From: an uncultured Lachnospiraceae bacterium
Lineage (GTDB): Bacteria > Bacillota > Clostridia > Lachnospirales > Lachnospiraceae
Direction: 5' to 3'
DNA: 62,411 nt
NCBI GenBank assembly: GCA_910586725.1
Contig: CAJUJL010000011.1
Span: 1-62,411 of the forward strand
A program made the position numbers and the translations under genes. A model generated the notes under the pieces. It searched no databases. It had not been told where the DNA came from and saw nothing but the letters and a program-made list of their open reading frames with translations. How positions within the stretch are numbered: the stretch's first letter is position 1; the number at the start of each line of letters is the position of its first letter. Below, one piece after another: positions 46,004 to 55,210 of the stretch.

Positions 46004-48688
46004 ATGATTATATTGAATGCGAATATAGAATTGAAAAAGACGTTTGAGCGGTTAATCAAAACAATGCGGGAACCTGTCGAGTGGAATGGGCAGTTTGTTG
46101 TAATCGGAGACTATCTGATTCTCTCCGGAGAAGTCCGGTCGCTGTTTTTTAATTTTGAGAGCCGCAAGGTGATTACCAATCTGATTGACATCCCCAAACA
46201 GAATGAGCCGCCGGTTGAGATCGGAGATCATGTCAAAGTGCAGAATGTGCTGAATCTGGTATTGTATGCATTTGGGAAATGGGGTATGATCCGCGGCGTA
46301 AAAGTAGATCAGGATTACGCTAAGCTGAACAGGCTTTTTACCAATGTGTTGAAGGAGATTTCCGTGGAACCGGGTTATTCCCATGAGAATTTTCGTTTTT
46401 TCAAAGACGGCATCCGCTTAAATTACGAAGATGTTATTATGCTTGCCATTGAGGCCAGAGACGAAGCGGTTTTGCAGGAAGAGCAAAAGGAAGAATCATC
46501 TGCGGGATTGTGGCATAAGCTGCTTTGGACAAAGCAGAAAGCGTCGTTCGAAAGAGGAGAGACGACTTTTAGCGAACGACAGAAAAACCGCATTGGCAGA
46601 AATTTTTACATGGTCGGCTACAAGTGCCCGAAGTGCCGCGCATATCTGCATATGGCGGTATTTCCGGAAGGAAAGGAATTTCGAATTGAGACAACGGAGG
46701 GCGGCGTGTTCTTAGCAAGGGCGTATACCTGCGCGGCGTGCCGCAGCTATTATACGCCGCGTCCCGAAAAGCTCTTACAGGAAGGCGATATTTACCATAT
46801 GGATTTTTCGGAAGACGACCATGCTTACGAAGATTATAAGGAGCTGCTTGGCGCAGAGGCAGAGCGTGTTTCGAATTGTAATTTTAACGAATTTGAAGAA
46901 GCAAGAAAACAAAAAGGGCAGACCGCGGCAGAAGAGAAGGAAGAGCCTTTGGAAGAACTGTGTGGACGGATCCATACGTTATCGGATGACAAGCTGGCGG
47001 AAATAGCCGGGAAGGCAGAGGAAGGTTTTTACCGGGAGGAAAGTATAGGGCGGTTTGCGCCGGTGATTCAGGAGGAAGTTCAGAAAAGGCGCATTGCGGA
47101 ATCTGTAAGTAAGGCGGATGAAGCAGCGCGCATGATAAAGAAAACGGCGGACGGATTTCGTAAAGCGGGGCATACGGCTGCTTCCAAACCGGACTCTTCG
47201 TCCCGGGCGGCTGATTTTCAGCCGCAATCTGGCCGCGCGGATCAGGCAGCGGCATCTTCGACAGGGCATTTCCGGAAGTCAGAAATGAAGAGTGAAAAGC
47301 CCGAAAAAAAAGAGATTCCGGCTTTGCGGCGCGAGGCGGCCCAGAAAAGATATATGGCAAAATGCAAAATTTTAGACAGGCTTTCTCCGATGCAGGTTGC
47401 GGAACTGAAAAAAGAACTCTTGCAGGACAGTAATTTATACAATGAAGAAAAAGAGCCGTTTTTAAACGTGATTGCCAAAAGAGAAAAGCATCAGAGAAAA
47501 GAACGCATTCGTGAACTTGCATCGGGCTGCCAGGGACTAAGCTATGCGAAAATAAAACGCGTAATAGAGGAAATTGAAAAAATGAATCCGGTGGAGGAAG
47601 AGCGGGAGATTTTGGATTCTCTCTATAAATCAAGGAAAAAACAGGCAGAAACAGAAGTTCTCGCATTGGTGCAAAAGATTCCGGAAAAGATGGACATGAA
47701 GCAGTATAACAGCTATATGGAACGTCTGAAAGAATACGCGGACGCAGATCTTTCTCCATATGAAGAGATTCTAAAAGAACGAAAAAGACAGGCGCAACAC
47801 CGGGAAATAGAAAAAGCAATACGTCATTCCAGAACAGGTGACCGGCAGGGACTCTTAGATTTGATGGAGAGACTAAAGAAGCAGGATTTTGAAAACGAAA
47901 TATTAGATCCGTATCTGAACGAGTTGAACGAAAAGCTGCGTCTTGTAGATCAGGATGCGATAGCGGAAATCTGCGGCAGACCGAATATGACGATTGCAGA
48001 GACGATGGAAGCTTACAAAAAAATAGAAGAAGGCGTTTTTCTCCCGGAATTAAAAACAAATGCTCTGGAAATGCTAAAGAAAAGGCTCAAAAAATTAAAA
48101 ATGGATGAGTGTGATCTTTTGGTGCATAAGCTCAAAAAAGATCTGGACGGAAGAATCCGGGAAAATGAAAGGCATTATTTTTATCCAGCCAAACGAATCG
48201 CATCCAAAGAAGCGGCTAAGGAAGAATATCAGGTGATTGATTTCGCGCTGGATACATACGGGACGACGCGTGATGTTTTTGAATATCCGATCCTCGTGGT
48301 TGATACGTCAAGGGACAGATCCGGAAAAGAAGGGATGATTCTGACGCCGGAACACCTTTTTTATCGGACAATGTTTCAGGCATATGCCATACCAATCGGA
48401 ACTATAAAACGGATGCATTCTCAGACGGGCCTTTTGAATACGGGGCTTTTTGCGGAGACAAAGGACGGGAATAAAATCAAAATTCCATATGCCGTAGACC
48501 GCAAAGAAATCGTGGCCTGGGGAAACTGCTTGGAAGAGTTTATTCATTATCTTCAGGAAAAGCCGGACTCCAGAAACGTGACGTATCTGGCAAAAGAAAA
48601 GCATGAGACGATTTGCTGTTTCCGATGCGGTTATACCTACAAAACCGGGAACGTCTGTCCAAAGTGCGGCTATAAAATGAATCAATAA
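46004..48688 (+). CDS. unrecognised 894-residue protein: zinc ribbons and tandem helical repeats
   Basis: I do not recognise this protein. Visible parts: an N-terminal mixed domain (1-150, with VIGDYLILSGEVRSLFFNF); a four-Cys zinc-ribbon-like module (YKCPKCRAYL ... YTCAACRSYY, about 205-250); a charged low-complexity linker; about six helical repeats of roughly 50 residues (about 310-700), several with the pattern PxLxxIxxRxxxAxxxEI; a beta-rich domain (about 730-860; ILTPEHLFYRTMF, GLLNTGLFAETKDG) that could be PH-like; and a C-terminal zinc ribbon (CCFRCGYTYKTGNVCPKCG). No signal peptide or membrane helix is present, so it is cytoplasmic. GAAGGGAGAGG precedes the ATG, and deoB follows after 10 nt. 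A large antisense ORF over it (46884-48059) is not credible. Confidence 0.85.
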   Translation: MIILNANIELKKTFERLIKTMREPVEWNGQFVVIGDYLILSGEVRSLFFNFESRKVITNLIDIPKQNEPPVEIGDHVKVQNVLNLVLYAFGKWGMIRGVKVDQDYAKLNRLFTNVLKEISVEPGYSHENFRFFKDGIRLNYEDVIMLAIEARDEAVLQEEQKEESSAGLWHKLLWTKQKASFERGETTFSERQKNRIGRNFYMVGYKCPKCRAYLHMAVFPEGKEFRIETTEGGVFLARAYTCAACRSYYTPRPEKLLQEGDIYHMDFSEDDHAYEDYKELLGAEAERVSNCNFNEFEEARKQKGQTAAEEKEEPLEELCGRIHTLSDDKLAEIAGKAEEGFYREESIGRFAPVIQEEVQKRRIAESVSKADEAARMIKKTADGFRKAGHTAASKPDSSSRAADFQPQSGRADQAAASSTGHFRKSEMKSEKPEKKEIPALRREAAQKRYMAKCKILDRLSPMQVAELKKELLQDSNLYNEEKEPFLNVIAKREKHQRKERIRELASGCQGLSYAKIKRVIEEIEKMNPVEEEREILDSLYKSRKKQAETEVLALVQKIPEKMDMKQYNSYMERLKEYADADLSPYEEILKERKRQAQHREIEKAIRHSRTGDRQGLLDLMERLKKQDFENEILDPYLNELNEKLRLVDQDAIAEICGRPNMTIAETMEAYKKIEEGVFLPELKTNALEMLKKRLKKLKMDECDLLVHKLKKDLDGRIRENERHYFYPAKRIASKEAAKEEYQVIDFALDTYGTTRDVFEYPILVVDTSRDRSGKEGMILTPEHLFYRTMFQAYAIPIGTIKRMHSQTGLLNTGLFAETKDGNKIKIPYAVDRKEIVAWGNCLEEFIHYLQEKPDSRNVTYLAKEKHETICCFRCGYTYKTGNVCPKCGYKMNQ

Positions 48689-48698
48689 GGAGCGTACC

Positions 48699-49850
48699 AT
48701 GAAGAGAGTGTTTTTAATCGTGTTAGACAGCGTGGGCATCGGGGAGATGCCCGATGCCGCAGAATATGGAGACGCCGGCAGCAACACGCTTCTTGCCGCA
48801 TCCAAAAGCAGGCATTTTTCTATGCCGAATATGCGTAAACTGGGATTTTTTAATATCGACGGGGTTCGTATCGGTGAAAAAGAAGAAAATCCTCTTGGTT
48901 CCTATGCGCGCATGGAAGAATTATCCAAAGGAAAAGATACGACGATTGGCCACTGGGAAATCGCCGGGATTGTATCCAAGGCTCCGCTGCCGGTGTATCC
49001 GCAGGGTTTTCCGGATGACCTAATAGAAGAATTTAAAAGGAGAACGAAGCGCGGCGTTTTATGCAACAGGCCGTATTCCGGTACGGAGGCAATCAAAGAT
49101 TATGGGGAACGCCATTTAAGAACGGGCGATTTGATTGTATATACTTCCGCAGACTCCGTTTTTCAAATAGCGGCGCATGAAAATCTGGTTCCAACAGAGA
49201 CTTTGTATGAATACTGTAAAATCGCAAGAGAGATGTTACAGGGAGAGCATGGCGTGGGGCGCGTGATTGCCCGCCCCTTTACGGGAGCATGCGGCAGCTT
49301 TGTAAGGACGTTGGGGCGTCATGATTATTCTCTGGAGCCGCCTGGGATTACGATGCTGGATCAACTGAAAGCGGAAGGCTATGATGTGGTTTCCATCGGC
49401 AAAATCATTGATATTTTTGCAGGGCGGGGGATTACAGAGTATCAGCGAACTTCCGGAAATGCAGAAGGAATCCGTCAGACGATTGCATATATGAAACGAG
49501 AATTTAACGGACTTTGTTTTACGAATCTTGTAGACTATGACATGTTGTATGGACATCGGAATGATGTGGACGGATATGCGAAAGCATTGACCGAATTTGA
49601 CATGCAGCTTCCGAAACTGCTGGAGAATTTGGGAAAAGAAGATGTTCTTATGATTACGGCGGACCATGGCTGCGATCCAAGTACCGCTTCTACCGACCAT
49701 TCCAGAGAATATACGCCGTTTCTTATGATAGGTGAAGGCGTCCCTGCGGGAATAAATTATGGGACGCGAAAAGGTTTTTGCGATATTGCGGCAACAATTT
49801 TAAAATGTTTTGGGCTTTCCGTCCAATGCCAGGGAATCAGCATAATCTAA
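48699..49850 (+). CDS. deoB: phosphopentomutase
   Basis: DeoB interconverts ribose/deoxyribose 1- and 5-phosphates in nucleoside salvage. It belongs to the alkaline-phosphatase-like metalloenzymes. The 383 residues begin with the metal-binding IVLDSVGIGEMPDA. They include the DTTIGHWE motif with the catalytic Thr region, SADSVFQIAAHE and, near the C terminus, MITADHGCDPS with the second metal site. AAGGAG is 8 nt upstream. No purine nucleoside phosphorylase or deoC lies nearby, which is less usual than a full deo operon. Confidence 0.96.
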   Translation: MKRVFLIVLDSVGIGEMPDAAEYGDAGSNTLLAASKSRHFSMPNMRKLGFFNIDGVRIGEKEENPLGSYARMEELSKGKDTTIGHWEIAGIVSKAPLPVYPQGFPDDLIEEFKRRTKRGVLCNRPYSGTEAIKDYGERHLRTGDLIVYTSADSVFQIAAHENLVPTETLYEYCKIAREMLQGEHGVGRVIARPFTGACGSFVRTLGRHDYSLEPPGITMLDQLKAEGYDVVSIGKIIDIFAGRGITEYQRTSGNAEGIRQTIAYMKREFNGLCFTNLVDYDMLYGHRNDVDGYAKALTEFDMQLPKLLENLGKEDVLMITADHGCDPSTASTDHSREYTPFLMIGEGVPAGINYGTRKGFCDIAATILKCFGLSVQCQGISII

Positions 49851-49892
49851 AAAGTCCCGCAAGACAATGTATATTGTTTTGCGGGACTTTTT
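49849..49892. terminator. bidirectional terminator between deoB and the GH84 gene
   Basis: A long stem of AAAAAGTCCCGCAA with ACAAT pairs with ATTGT and TTGCGGGACTTTTT, separated by a GTAT loop. A runs and T runs on both sides let it serve both convergent genes. Confidence 0.92.
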
Positions 49893-49898
49893 GAATGC

Positions 49899-52800
49899 TT
49901 ATTTCTTGATTTTAACTGATTTTTGCTGGCCTTTGTTTCTCAGGGTTTTTTTATAATCCCTTAATTTGGCGGCCGGAACCTTGATGACTGCCTTTTTGTG
50001 GATGCCTTTGAAAGCATTTTTGCCAACGGTTTTCAGTTTTTTGCTTTTAATTACAATTGATTTTAATGCTTTGCATTGATAAAATGCTTTCGTGCCGATG
50101 GTTTTTAATCCGGCGCTCTTAATGGTAACCTTCTTGAGCTTTACACAGCCGGAAAAGGCATTTTTACCAATGGTCGTCACATATTTGCCGATTGTGGCCG
50201 AGGTTGCCCGTTTGCAATTTTTGAAAGCGTTTGCGGCAACAGACGTTACTTTATAGGTTTTCTGGCCCAGCACAATGGTATCGGGCACTTTAATTTTGGT
50301 CAGAGCGGCATTCTTTTGCACCGGCACTTCCACAGTTAAGTCGTCAAGGCTGGATACTTTGTAGTCTAAGCCTTCATAAGAATACGTTTTGTTTTCTTCG
50401 ATGACAGGATCCTGCTGTTCGGGCGGCAGTGGCGGATTTTCGCCGGAAGACGAAGCATTGACGGTGACGGTACATGTGTCAGAAACGTCAGTGTCTTTTA
50501 TTTTAACGGTGATAACGGCAGTTCCTGCTGATTTCGCCGATACAAGCCCGTTTGCGTCTACTGTGGCAACGGCCGCATTGCCGGAGGACCAGATAACTTC
50601 TTTTTCGTCCGCTTCCGCCGGCGTAATTGTCCTGGTCAGCTGCAGGGTCTGGCCAACGGTAAGGGAAGCGTTTTTGGGGCTGACAGATATAACAATTTTG
50701 TTCCATACGGCGGTTAATGTGACGTCATTTGCTCCTGCGATATAAGAAGCGCCCGCCGGATAGGTTGCAGTTCCGTCGCTCCAGCCTCCAAATACAAAAC
50801 CTGCTTTTTCTCTGCCAGGCTCCGGAAGCGTAATGGCTCTGCCCTGTGGACAGATTTCGGATGCAATTTCCTCTCCGTCGTCCATAATTGTAATTGTGCG
50901 TATGGCTTCGCCGCTGTTTGTAAGTATTTCATACAGACAGGGCGTCGTGCCTTTTGGCCAGGTTACGGTGAGGGAAAGCACATGCGCGTCGCCTTTCAGA
51001 TAGAAGGAATTGCTTGCGGCGTTTAACGTGCCAAGCGTTTTTTCTTCGTTTGTTGTGCCGTTAAAAATGTTCGCCTTGACTACGGCGTTGGTAATCGCTT
51101 TTGCATTCTGCAAAAAGGTAATGGATGTTACATCCGTGTTCTCCGTCAGATGGTACGTCAGGGAAGCCGTTCCGTCAGAAGGCTGCGGCGACGTATATAC
51201 GGTGGTAATGTTGCCGTCTATGATTTTGTTTAAATCTCCGGTAAGCGTATCGCTTGTCAGCTGGCTGACAGGAGTTTCGGAATTCGGAACGGATGTGTTA
51301 AATTCAATTTCATCAATTCTAAGAAAGTATCCGGAACCGCCTGTAACCTGGATTTTCAGGTAACGCGCGCGTTGTCCGTTCAGATCATTTTTCCTGAATT
51401 CAATAAAGTCTCCGGATTCCGTACGATCTGCGCCTGTGACGGTTGTGCCGTTATTGGAAATCGTTGTAATCGGATCGCCCCATTTGCCGTTTTGCGTGGA
51501 TAAGTAAAAGGCGGCGTTATAAAATTTTGGATTGCCTTTTTTCTGAGTAATGGCCAGATCATAAACGGGCGTTTCTTTGCCAAGATCCACAGTGATGTAC
51601 TGGCCGTTTACCTGAGCCGTATTGGTCCAGATGAAGGAGCCGTTCGTGCCGTCTTTGACGCCGTCAAAAAGAGCTTCCCAGCCGCCGGATCCGCTTCCGG
51701 TGTTTAAAGTGGAAAATTCGGCGCTTTTTTCGATGACGGACGGTTTCAGGGAGCTGCTGTATACGTTTACGGATAAAAATTCCGAAGGAAGCGTAACGGA
51801 TTGGGTTGTTGTATTGCAGAGACGTACATAACGCGCTGCTGTGCCGTCTGGATTCTGCGGCATTTCGTTCCATATAACGCCGTTTTCGGAATATTGAAGC
51901 GTTAATCCCAAAGAGGAATCTGCCGTTACGGTATTTAATCCGGAAAGCTCTTCTAATTTTATGCCGATGTATTGGCCGGGCTCAAGTCTTATGGATTCCT
52001 GTGCTTGGATGCTGTAGGTAAGTTTATCCCGTACGACTTCGGCGGAAATATTGTCGCTGGCGTAGAGGCCGTAAGCCGGTTCTTTCTGTACATTTCCATT
52101 GATTGTAATTTCACGGATATGCGTCCAGTAGCTTCCTTTGTTTGCCGTTCCCTTTTTGGTCAGTCTTAAACGGATAAAGCGCGCGTTGATGTCCAGATTT
52201 TCTTCTGCAATATGCTGTGGCGTGGCGTCTTCATCGTATTCCTGAATCGTGGTCCATGTTTCCGTGTCGGCGGAATATTCCAAAACTGCATTGTGGAAAT
52301 AATCTACATCCTCATCTGTTGTCCCCTGGAGAATGTCGATGCTTTGTACCGGAAGAACCCTTCCAAGATCTACGCCGAAATAATCGCCAACGTCATGAAC
52401 GTCATTGAACTGAACGGCAGTTGTCAAATCCCCGTCAAAAACTTTTGCTGTATTGTTGGAATTTGCGATTTCTTTCCCTGCCAAAACAGCATAAAAAGAA
52501 GGTGTAAATTCTGTCGATCCCGGCTGTAAGAAAGGAATAAGCTGGTTTTTGGCGGCAAGAACGGAAGACTGTACAAAAGGTATCAGGCGTTTGCTTCCTG
52601 CCAGAGCCATATTGCTGCCTCCTTGATAAGCAAGATACGTATCATAAGTATCCATAGCGTCACCTGCTTCCCCAAGGCCTTCCCATGCGGTGGCTATATC
52701 GCCTGCTTCCATAGCTAAAAGCGCATCCAGCGAGGCTTTTCCTGCAGTTGCGACGTCTGTCAGTGAGTTCAGCCAGGGATCCATTTCGTCAATCAGGTTC

Positions 52801-54458
52801 TCGTTGCTGCAATTGTTGCGGAAGGTATCAACCGCGGTCAGCATATTGGAAAATTCATTTTTTATTTTCAGAGTGTTCGGGTCGTTTGAAATTTTTTGTC
52901 CGCGATCAATCTTGGCTTTCAAGGACGCAAGCTCGTCTTTGATATATTCCGATTCCGGAAAGCTTGCGACTCTTGTGGAATTTGGGCAGTTCGCCACGTT
53001 TCTTGCAATGGTCAGATAAGATTCATATACTTCCGGCTGAAGGTATTTGAAGGATTCCTCCCATATGGTTTCTGCCTGTTCTTCATAGCCATGGTTGTTC
53101 CAAAACAGGGCGGCCAGCTGGAAGAGGCCGACCTTATTTGCTTCGGCATAACGGCTTGGATTGGATACAACGCCTTTCAGCCCGGTTACGTCATTTCTGG
53201 CATAATGGTTGATCGGACCAAGAAAGAGGCCGGATTTTGCATGTTCATTTACCGGGTAGTTAAGCCAGATTACCGGTATACGGCCGTCGGTTCTTTCTTT
53301 TAAGAAGTTAACGGTGTCTTGTGTGATCGGCGCGTTTACATCATCGCCGGTCCAGTACAAATATACGGTCTTATTCAGCTGTTTTAAGGATTCCAGTTCG
53401 CTTCCGTCGCCGGACCATGCTTTGTTGTAGCCTTTCATACAGTATACTAAATTGCTGCAGCCATCGTGTGTTTTGATAAATTCATCATCAAATTTGTTTA
53501 AAAGCCTTAGGATCTCAGAATATTCGCCGCCGCCAAAGTCGTCGTTTAACATAGCGAAATTGCGGACGCCAGCATCATAAAGCTGTTGGAATTTTGCCAT
53601 AAGGCGGTTAAACTTTTCATCAAAAGTTCCGGAAGCGCCCCAGAAATAAGAAAGATGAATGGACCAGCCGTATTCGACCTTAGTTTCTTCGCCGACTTTA
53701 ACCAGGTCTTTGATTTTCTGGATTTCTGCGTCAGGATACAGCGTATCATTTTTGTGGTAAGAGTCGTCTTTGGATGCGTACATATACGTATTCATCTTAT
53801 AATCGCGCGCGAACCGCATCAGGCTCTCACGGCTGCCGTAGTCCCATATGCTGTACATGCCTTCGATAAAGCCGCGCATTTCCATGGAAGCGTAATCTTC
53901 AATCTGAACTTCCGGGAATTTTGTTCCATTGAAAGAGGAAAACATCATTTGTAAAGTGGCCAGGCCATAATATACGGCGTCTGTGTCTTTTCCTAAAATG
54001 ACGATGGAACCGTTTTTGGCGCTTACCAGATAGGCGTCCGTTTTGGTAAAAAGCTCGCTGTCTTTTAACGTCAGATTTTTTGAGGCCCAGGCGTCTACGG
54101 CTTTGCCGCTGCCCTTGATGCCAAGAAGGATTTGGTTTGCCCCTCCGATTGCAGTTCCTTTCGTTTCTGTTCTGTCGTAATTCGAAAGAATTTCTGACAG
54201 AAATGCATTGGTATATTTGTCAATACCGTCTTCGCTTATTACCTGGACCTCTGTGCCAAGTGTAAAAGCGGTTTTTGCTTCCGGATAAGCGCTGCTTTGC
54301 GGAACCGGGTAGATGGCGTATGCGTCTTCGGAAGAAGAATAGCCGTTTTGCAGCGATTCTACGGCATTTGCGGGTTTGTCAAATGCATGTGCCGGAACGC
54401 TGGTAAAAAGCATGCCCGCCGCGAGCAGGACACTTAAGATTCGTTTTGATAATTTCAT
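49899..54458 (-). CDS. secreted GH84 beta-N-acetylglucosaminidase with binding domains
   Basis: GH84 enzymes such as clostridial NagH and NagJ remove beta-linked GlcNAc from mucin glycans, O-GlcNAc proteins or hyaluronan. The 1519 residues contain a signal peptide (1-25, PAHAF), a GH20b-like N-terminal domain (about 45-175) and the catalytic barrel (about 185-480: MRGFIEGMY motif; catalytic pair D306-D307 in MLNDDFGGG). A helical domain, two F5/8-type CBM32-like domains (about 660-785, 920-1055), a Listeria-Bacteroides repeat (FVFGGWSDGTATYP), a BIG2 Ig domain (about 1253-1333) and an LRR_5 block with a KSVKIKK tail follow. There is no LPXTG. AGAGGAGG precedes the ATG. The tail closely resembles that of the sialidase at 2497. 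Confidence 0.92.
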   Translation of the reverse strand: MKLSKRILSVLLAAGMLFTSVPAHAFDKPANAVESLQNGYSSSEDAYAIYPVPQSSAYPEAKTAFTLGTEVQVISEDGIDKYTNAFLSEILSNYDRTETKGTAIGGANQILLGIKGSGKAVDAWASKNLTLKDSELFTKTDAYLVSAKNGSIVILGKDTDAVYYGLATLQMMFSSFNGTKFPEVQIEDYASMEMRGFIEGMYSIWDYGSRESLMRFARDYKMNTYMYASKDDSYHKNDTLYPDAEIQKIKDLVKVGEETKVEYGWSIHLSYFWGASGTFDEKFNRLMAKFQQLYDAGVRNFAMLNDDFGGGEYSEILRLLNKFDDEFIKTHDGCSNLVYCMKGYNKAWSGDGSELESLKQLNKTVYLYWTGDDVNAPITQDTVNFLKERTDGRIPVIWLNYPVNEHAKSGLFLGPINHYARNDVTGLKGVVSNPSRYAEANKVGLFQLAALFWNNHGYEEQAETIWEESFKYLQPEVYESYLTIARNVANCPNSTRVASFPESEYIKDELASLKAKIDRGQKISNDPNTLKIKNEFSNMLTAVDTFRNNCSNENLIDEMDPWLNSLTDVATAGKASLDALLAMEAGDIATAWEGLGEAGDAMDTYDTYLAYQGGSNMALAGSKRLIPFVQSSVLAAKNQLIPFLQPGSTEFTPSFYAVLAGKEIANSNNTAKVFDGDLTTAVQFNDVHDVGDYFGVDLGRVLPVQSIDILQGTTDEDVDYFHNAVLEYSADTETWTTIQEYDEDATPQHIAEENLDINARFIRLRLTKKGTANKGSYWTHIREITINGNVQKEPAYGLYASDNISAEVVRDKLTYSIQAQESIRLEPGQYIGIKLEELSGLNTVTADSSLGLTLQYSENGVIWNEMPQNPDGTAARYVRLCNTTTQSVTLPSEFLSVNVYSSSLKPSVIEKSAEFSTLNTGSGSGGWEALFDGVKDGTNGSFIWTNTAQVNGQYITVDLGKETPVYDLAITQKKGNPKFYNAAFYLSTQNGKWGDPITTISNNGTTVTGADRTESGDFIEFRKNDLNGQRARYLKIQVTGGSGYFLRIDEIEFNTSVPNSETPVSQLTSDTLTGDLNKIIDGNITTVYTSPQPSDGTASLTYHLTENTDVTSITFLQNAKAITNAVVKANIFNGTTNEEKTLGTLNAASNSFYLKGDAHVLSLTVTWPKGTTPCLYEILTNSGEAIRTITIMDDGEEIASEICPQGRAITLPEPGREKAGFVFGGWSDGTATYPAGASYIAGANDVTLTAVWNKIVISVSPKNASLTVGQTLQLTRTITPAEADEKEVIWSSGNAAVATVDANGLVSAKSAGTAVITVKIKDTDVSDTCTVTVNASSSGENPPLPPEQQDPVIEENKTYSYEGLDYKVSSLDDLTVEVPVQKNAALTKIKVPDTIVLGQKTYKVTSVAANAFKNCKRATSATIGKYVTTIGKNAFSGCVKLKKVTIKSAGLKTIGTKAFYQCKALKSIVIKSKKLKTVGKNAFKGIHKKAVIKVPAAKLRDYKKTLRNKGQQKSVKIKK

Positions 54459-54534
54459 ACAGAACCTCCTCTTAGTTATTTTTTAAACATTATAACATTT
54501 TTACAAAAATATTTCATTAAAAACTCGCTTTTTC

Positions 54535-54553
54535 ATCATATTTTTTATATGAT
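54535..54553. promoter_or_regulatory. inverted repeat between divergent genes, possible operator
   Basis: ATCATAT and ATATGAT are perfect arms around five T. It sits between the divergently transcribed GH84 and cysteine hydrolase genes, and its right arm contains a TATGAT that could be a -10 box for the rightward gene. Such a short A+T-rich palindrome can arise by chance. Confidence 0.35.
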
Positions 54554-54584
54554 AAGAAAAACAGATGAAGTATGGGAGGAAAAT

Positions 54585-55121
54585 ATGAAAAAAATACTGA
54601 TTGTTGTGGATATGCAGAATGATTTTGTGGACGGCGCGCTGGGAACGAGGGAGGCGGAAGGAATTGTTGACCGTGTGGTTTCAAAAATCAAAGAATTTGA
54701 CGGAGAAATTATCGCCACGTTAGATACGCATGGACAGGATTACTTACAGACGGCGGAAGGGAAAAAACTTCCCGTGCCGCACTGCGTCAAAATGACGCCG
54801 GGATGGCTGTTAAATGAGAAGGTACGGGAGGCGTTAGCGGAAAAAGAGCACAGGATATTTGAGAAAAAGACGTTCGGCTGTGTGAAGCTTTTGAAACGGA
54901 TCCGCAAATGGAGCAGGAAAGAAGAGATTGCCGTTGAACTGATCGGATTGTGCACAGATATATGCGTCGTATCCAACGCTCTTTTGCTCAAAGCGCATTT
55001 TCCTGAAATAAAGCTCTGCGTGGACGCATCCTGCTGCGCCGGAGTAACGCCGCAGTCGCATCAGGCGGCGATTGAGACGATGCGGATGTGCCAGATTGAA
55101 ATTACCGGAATTTCCGGTTAG
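54585..55121 (+). CDS. isochorismatase-like cysteine hydrolase
   Basis: The 178-residue enzyme has the family's catalytic triad: Asp in VVDMQNDFV, Lys in PHCVKMTPGW, Cys in GLCTDICVVSNA. It probably hydrolyses an amide such as nicotinamide or a related small amide. It resembles the nicotinamidase branch in its N-terminal motif and DTHG segment, but the substrate is unproven. GGGAGGA is 6 nt upstream of ATG 54585; the longer frame starting at 54549 has no site. It lies divergent from GH84 and 90 nt before the alcohol dehydrogenase. Confidence 0.88.
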   Translation: MKKILIVVDMQNDFVDGALGTREAEGIVDRVVSKIKEFDGEIIATLDTHGQDYLQTAEGKKLPVPHCVKMTPGWLLNEKVREALAEKEHRIFEKKTFGCVKLLKRIRKWSRKEEIAVELIGLCTDICVVSNALLLKAHFPEIKLCVDASCCAGVTPQSHQAAIETMRMCQIEITGISG

Positions 55122-55160
55122 ATTCTGTGAAAAAGAGCTTCCATTTTCCATAAGACGCGG

Positions 55161-55166
55161 TATAAT
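55161..55166 (+). promoter_or_regulatory. -10 box upstream of the iron alcohol dehydrogenase
   Basis: A perfect TATAAT lies 45 nt before the start codon. The -35 region (TTCCAT, about 16 bp upstream) is a weak match. Confidence 0.4.
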
Positions 55167-55210
55167 GGAATTGTCACAAAATATAGGATTCTTAAAGGAG
55201 GTAGTTTGAA

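Noticed and set aside
46884..48059. 391-codon open frame on the minus strand over the zinc-ribbon gene
   Set aside because: It lies wholly antisense to a gene with a clear promoter, ribosome-binding site and domain structure. The translation is Ser/Pro/Phe/Leu-rich low complexity, typical of the antisense of Lys/Glu-rich coding sequence.
49849..49892. Phage or integron attachment site at the long palindrome
   Set aside because: The flanking A and T runs and location between convergent genes make a bidirectional terminator the simpler reading.
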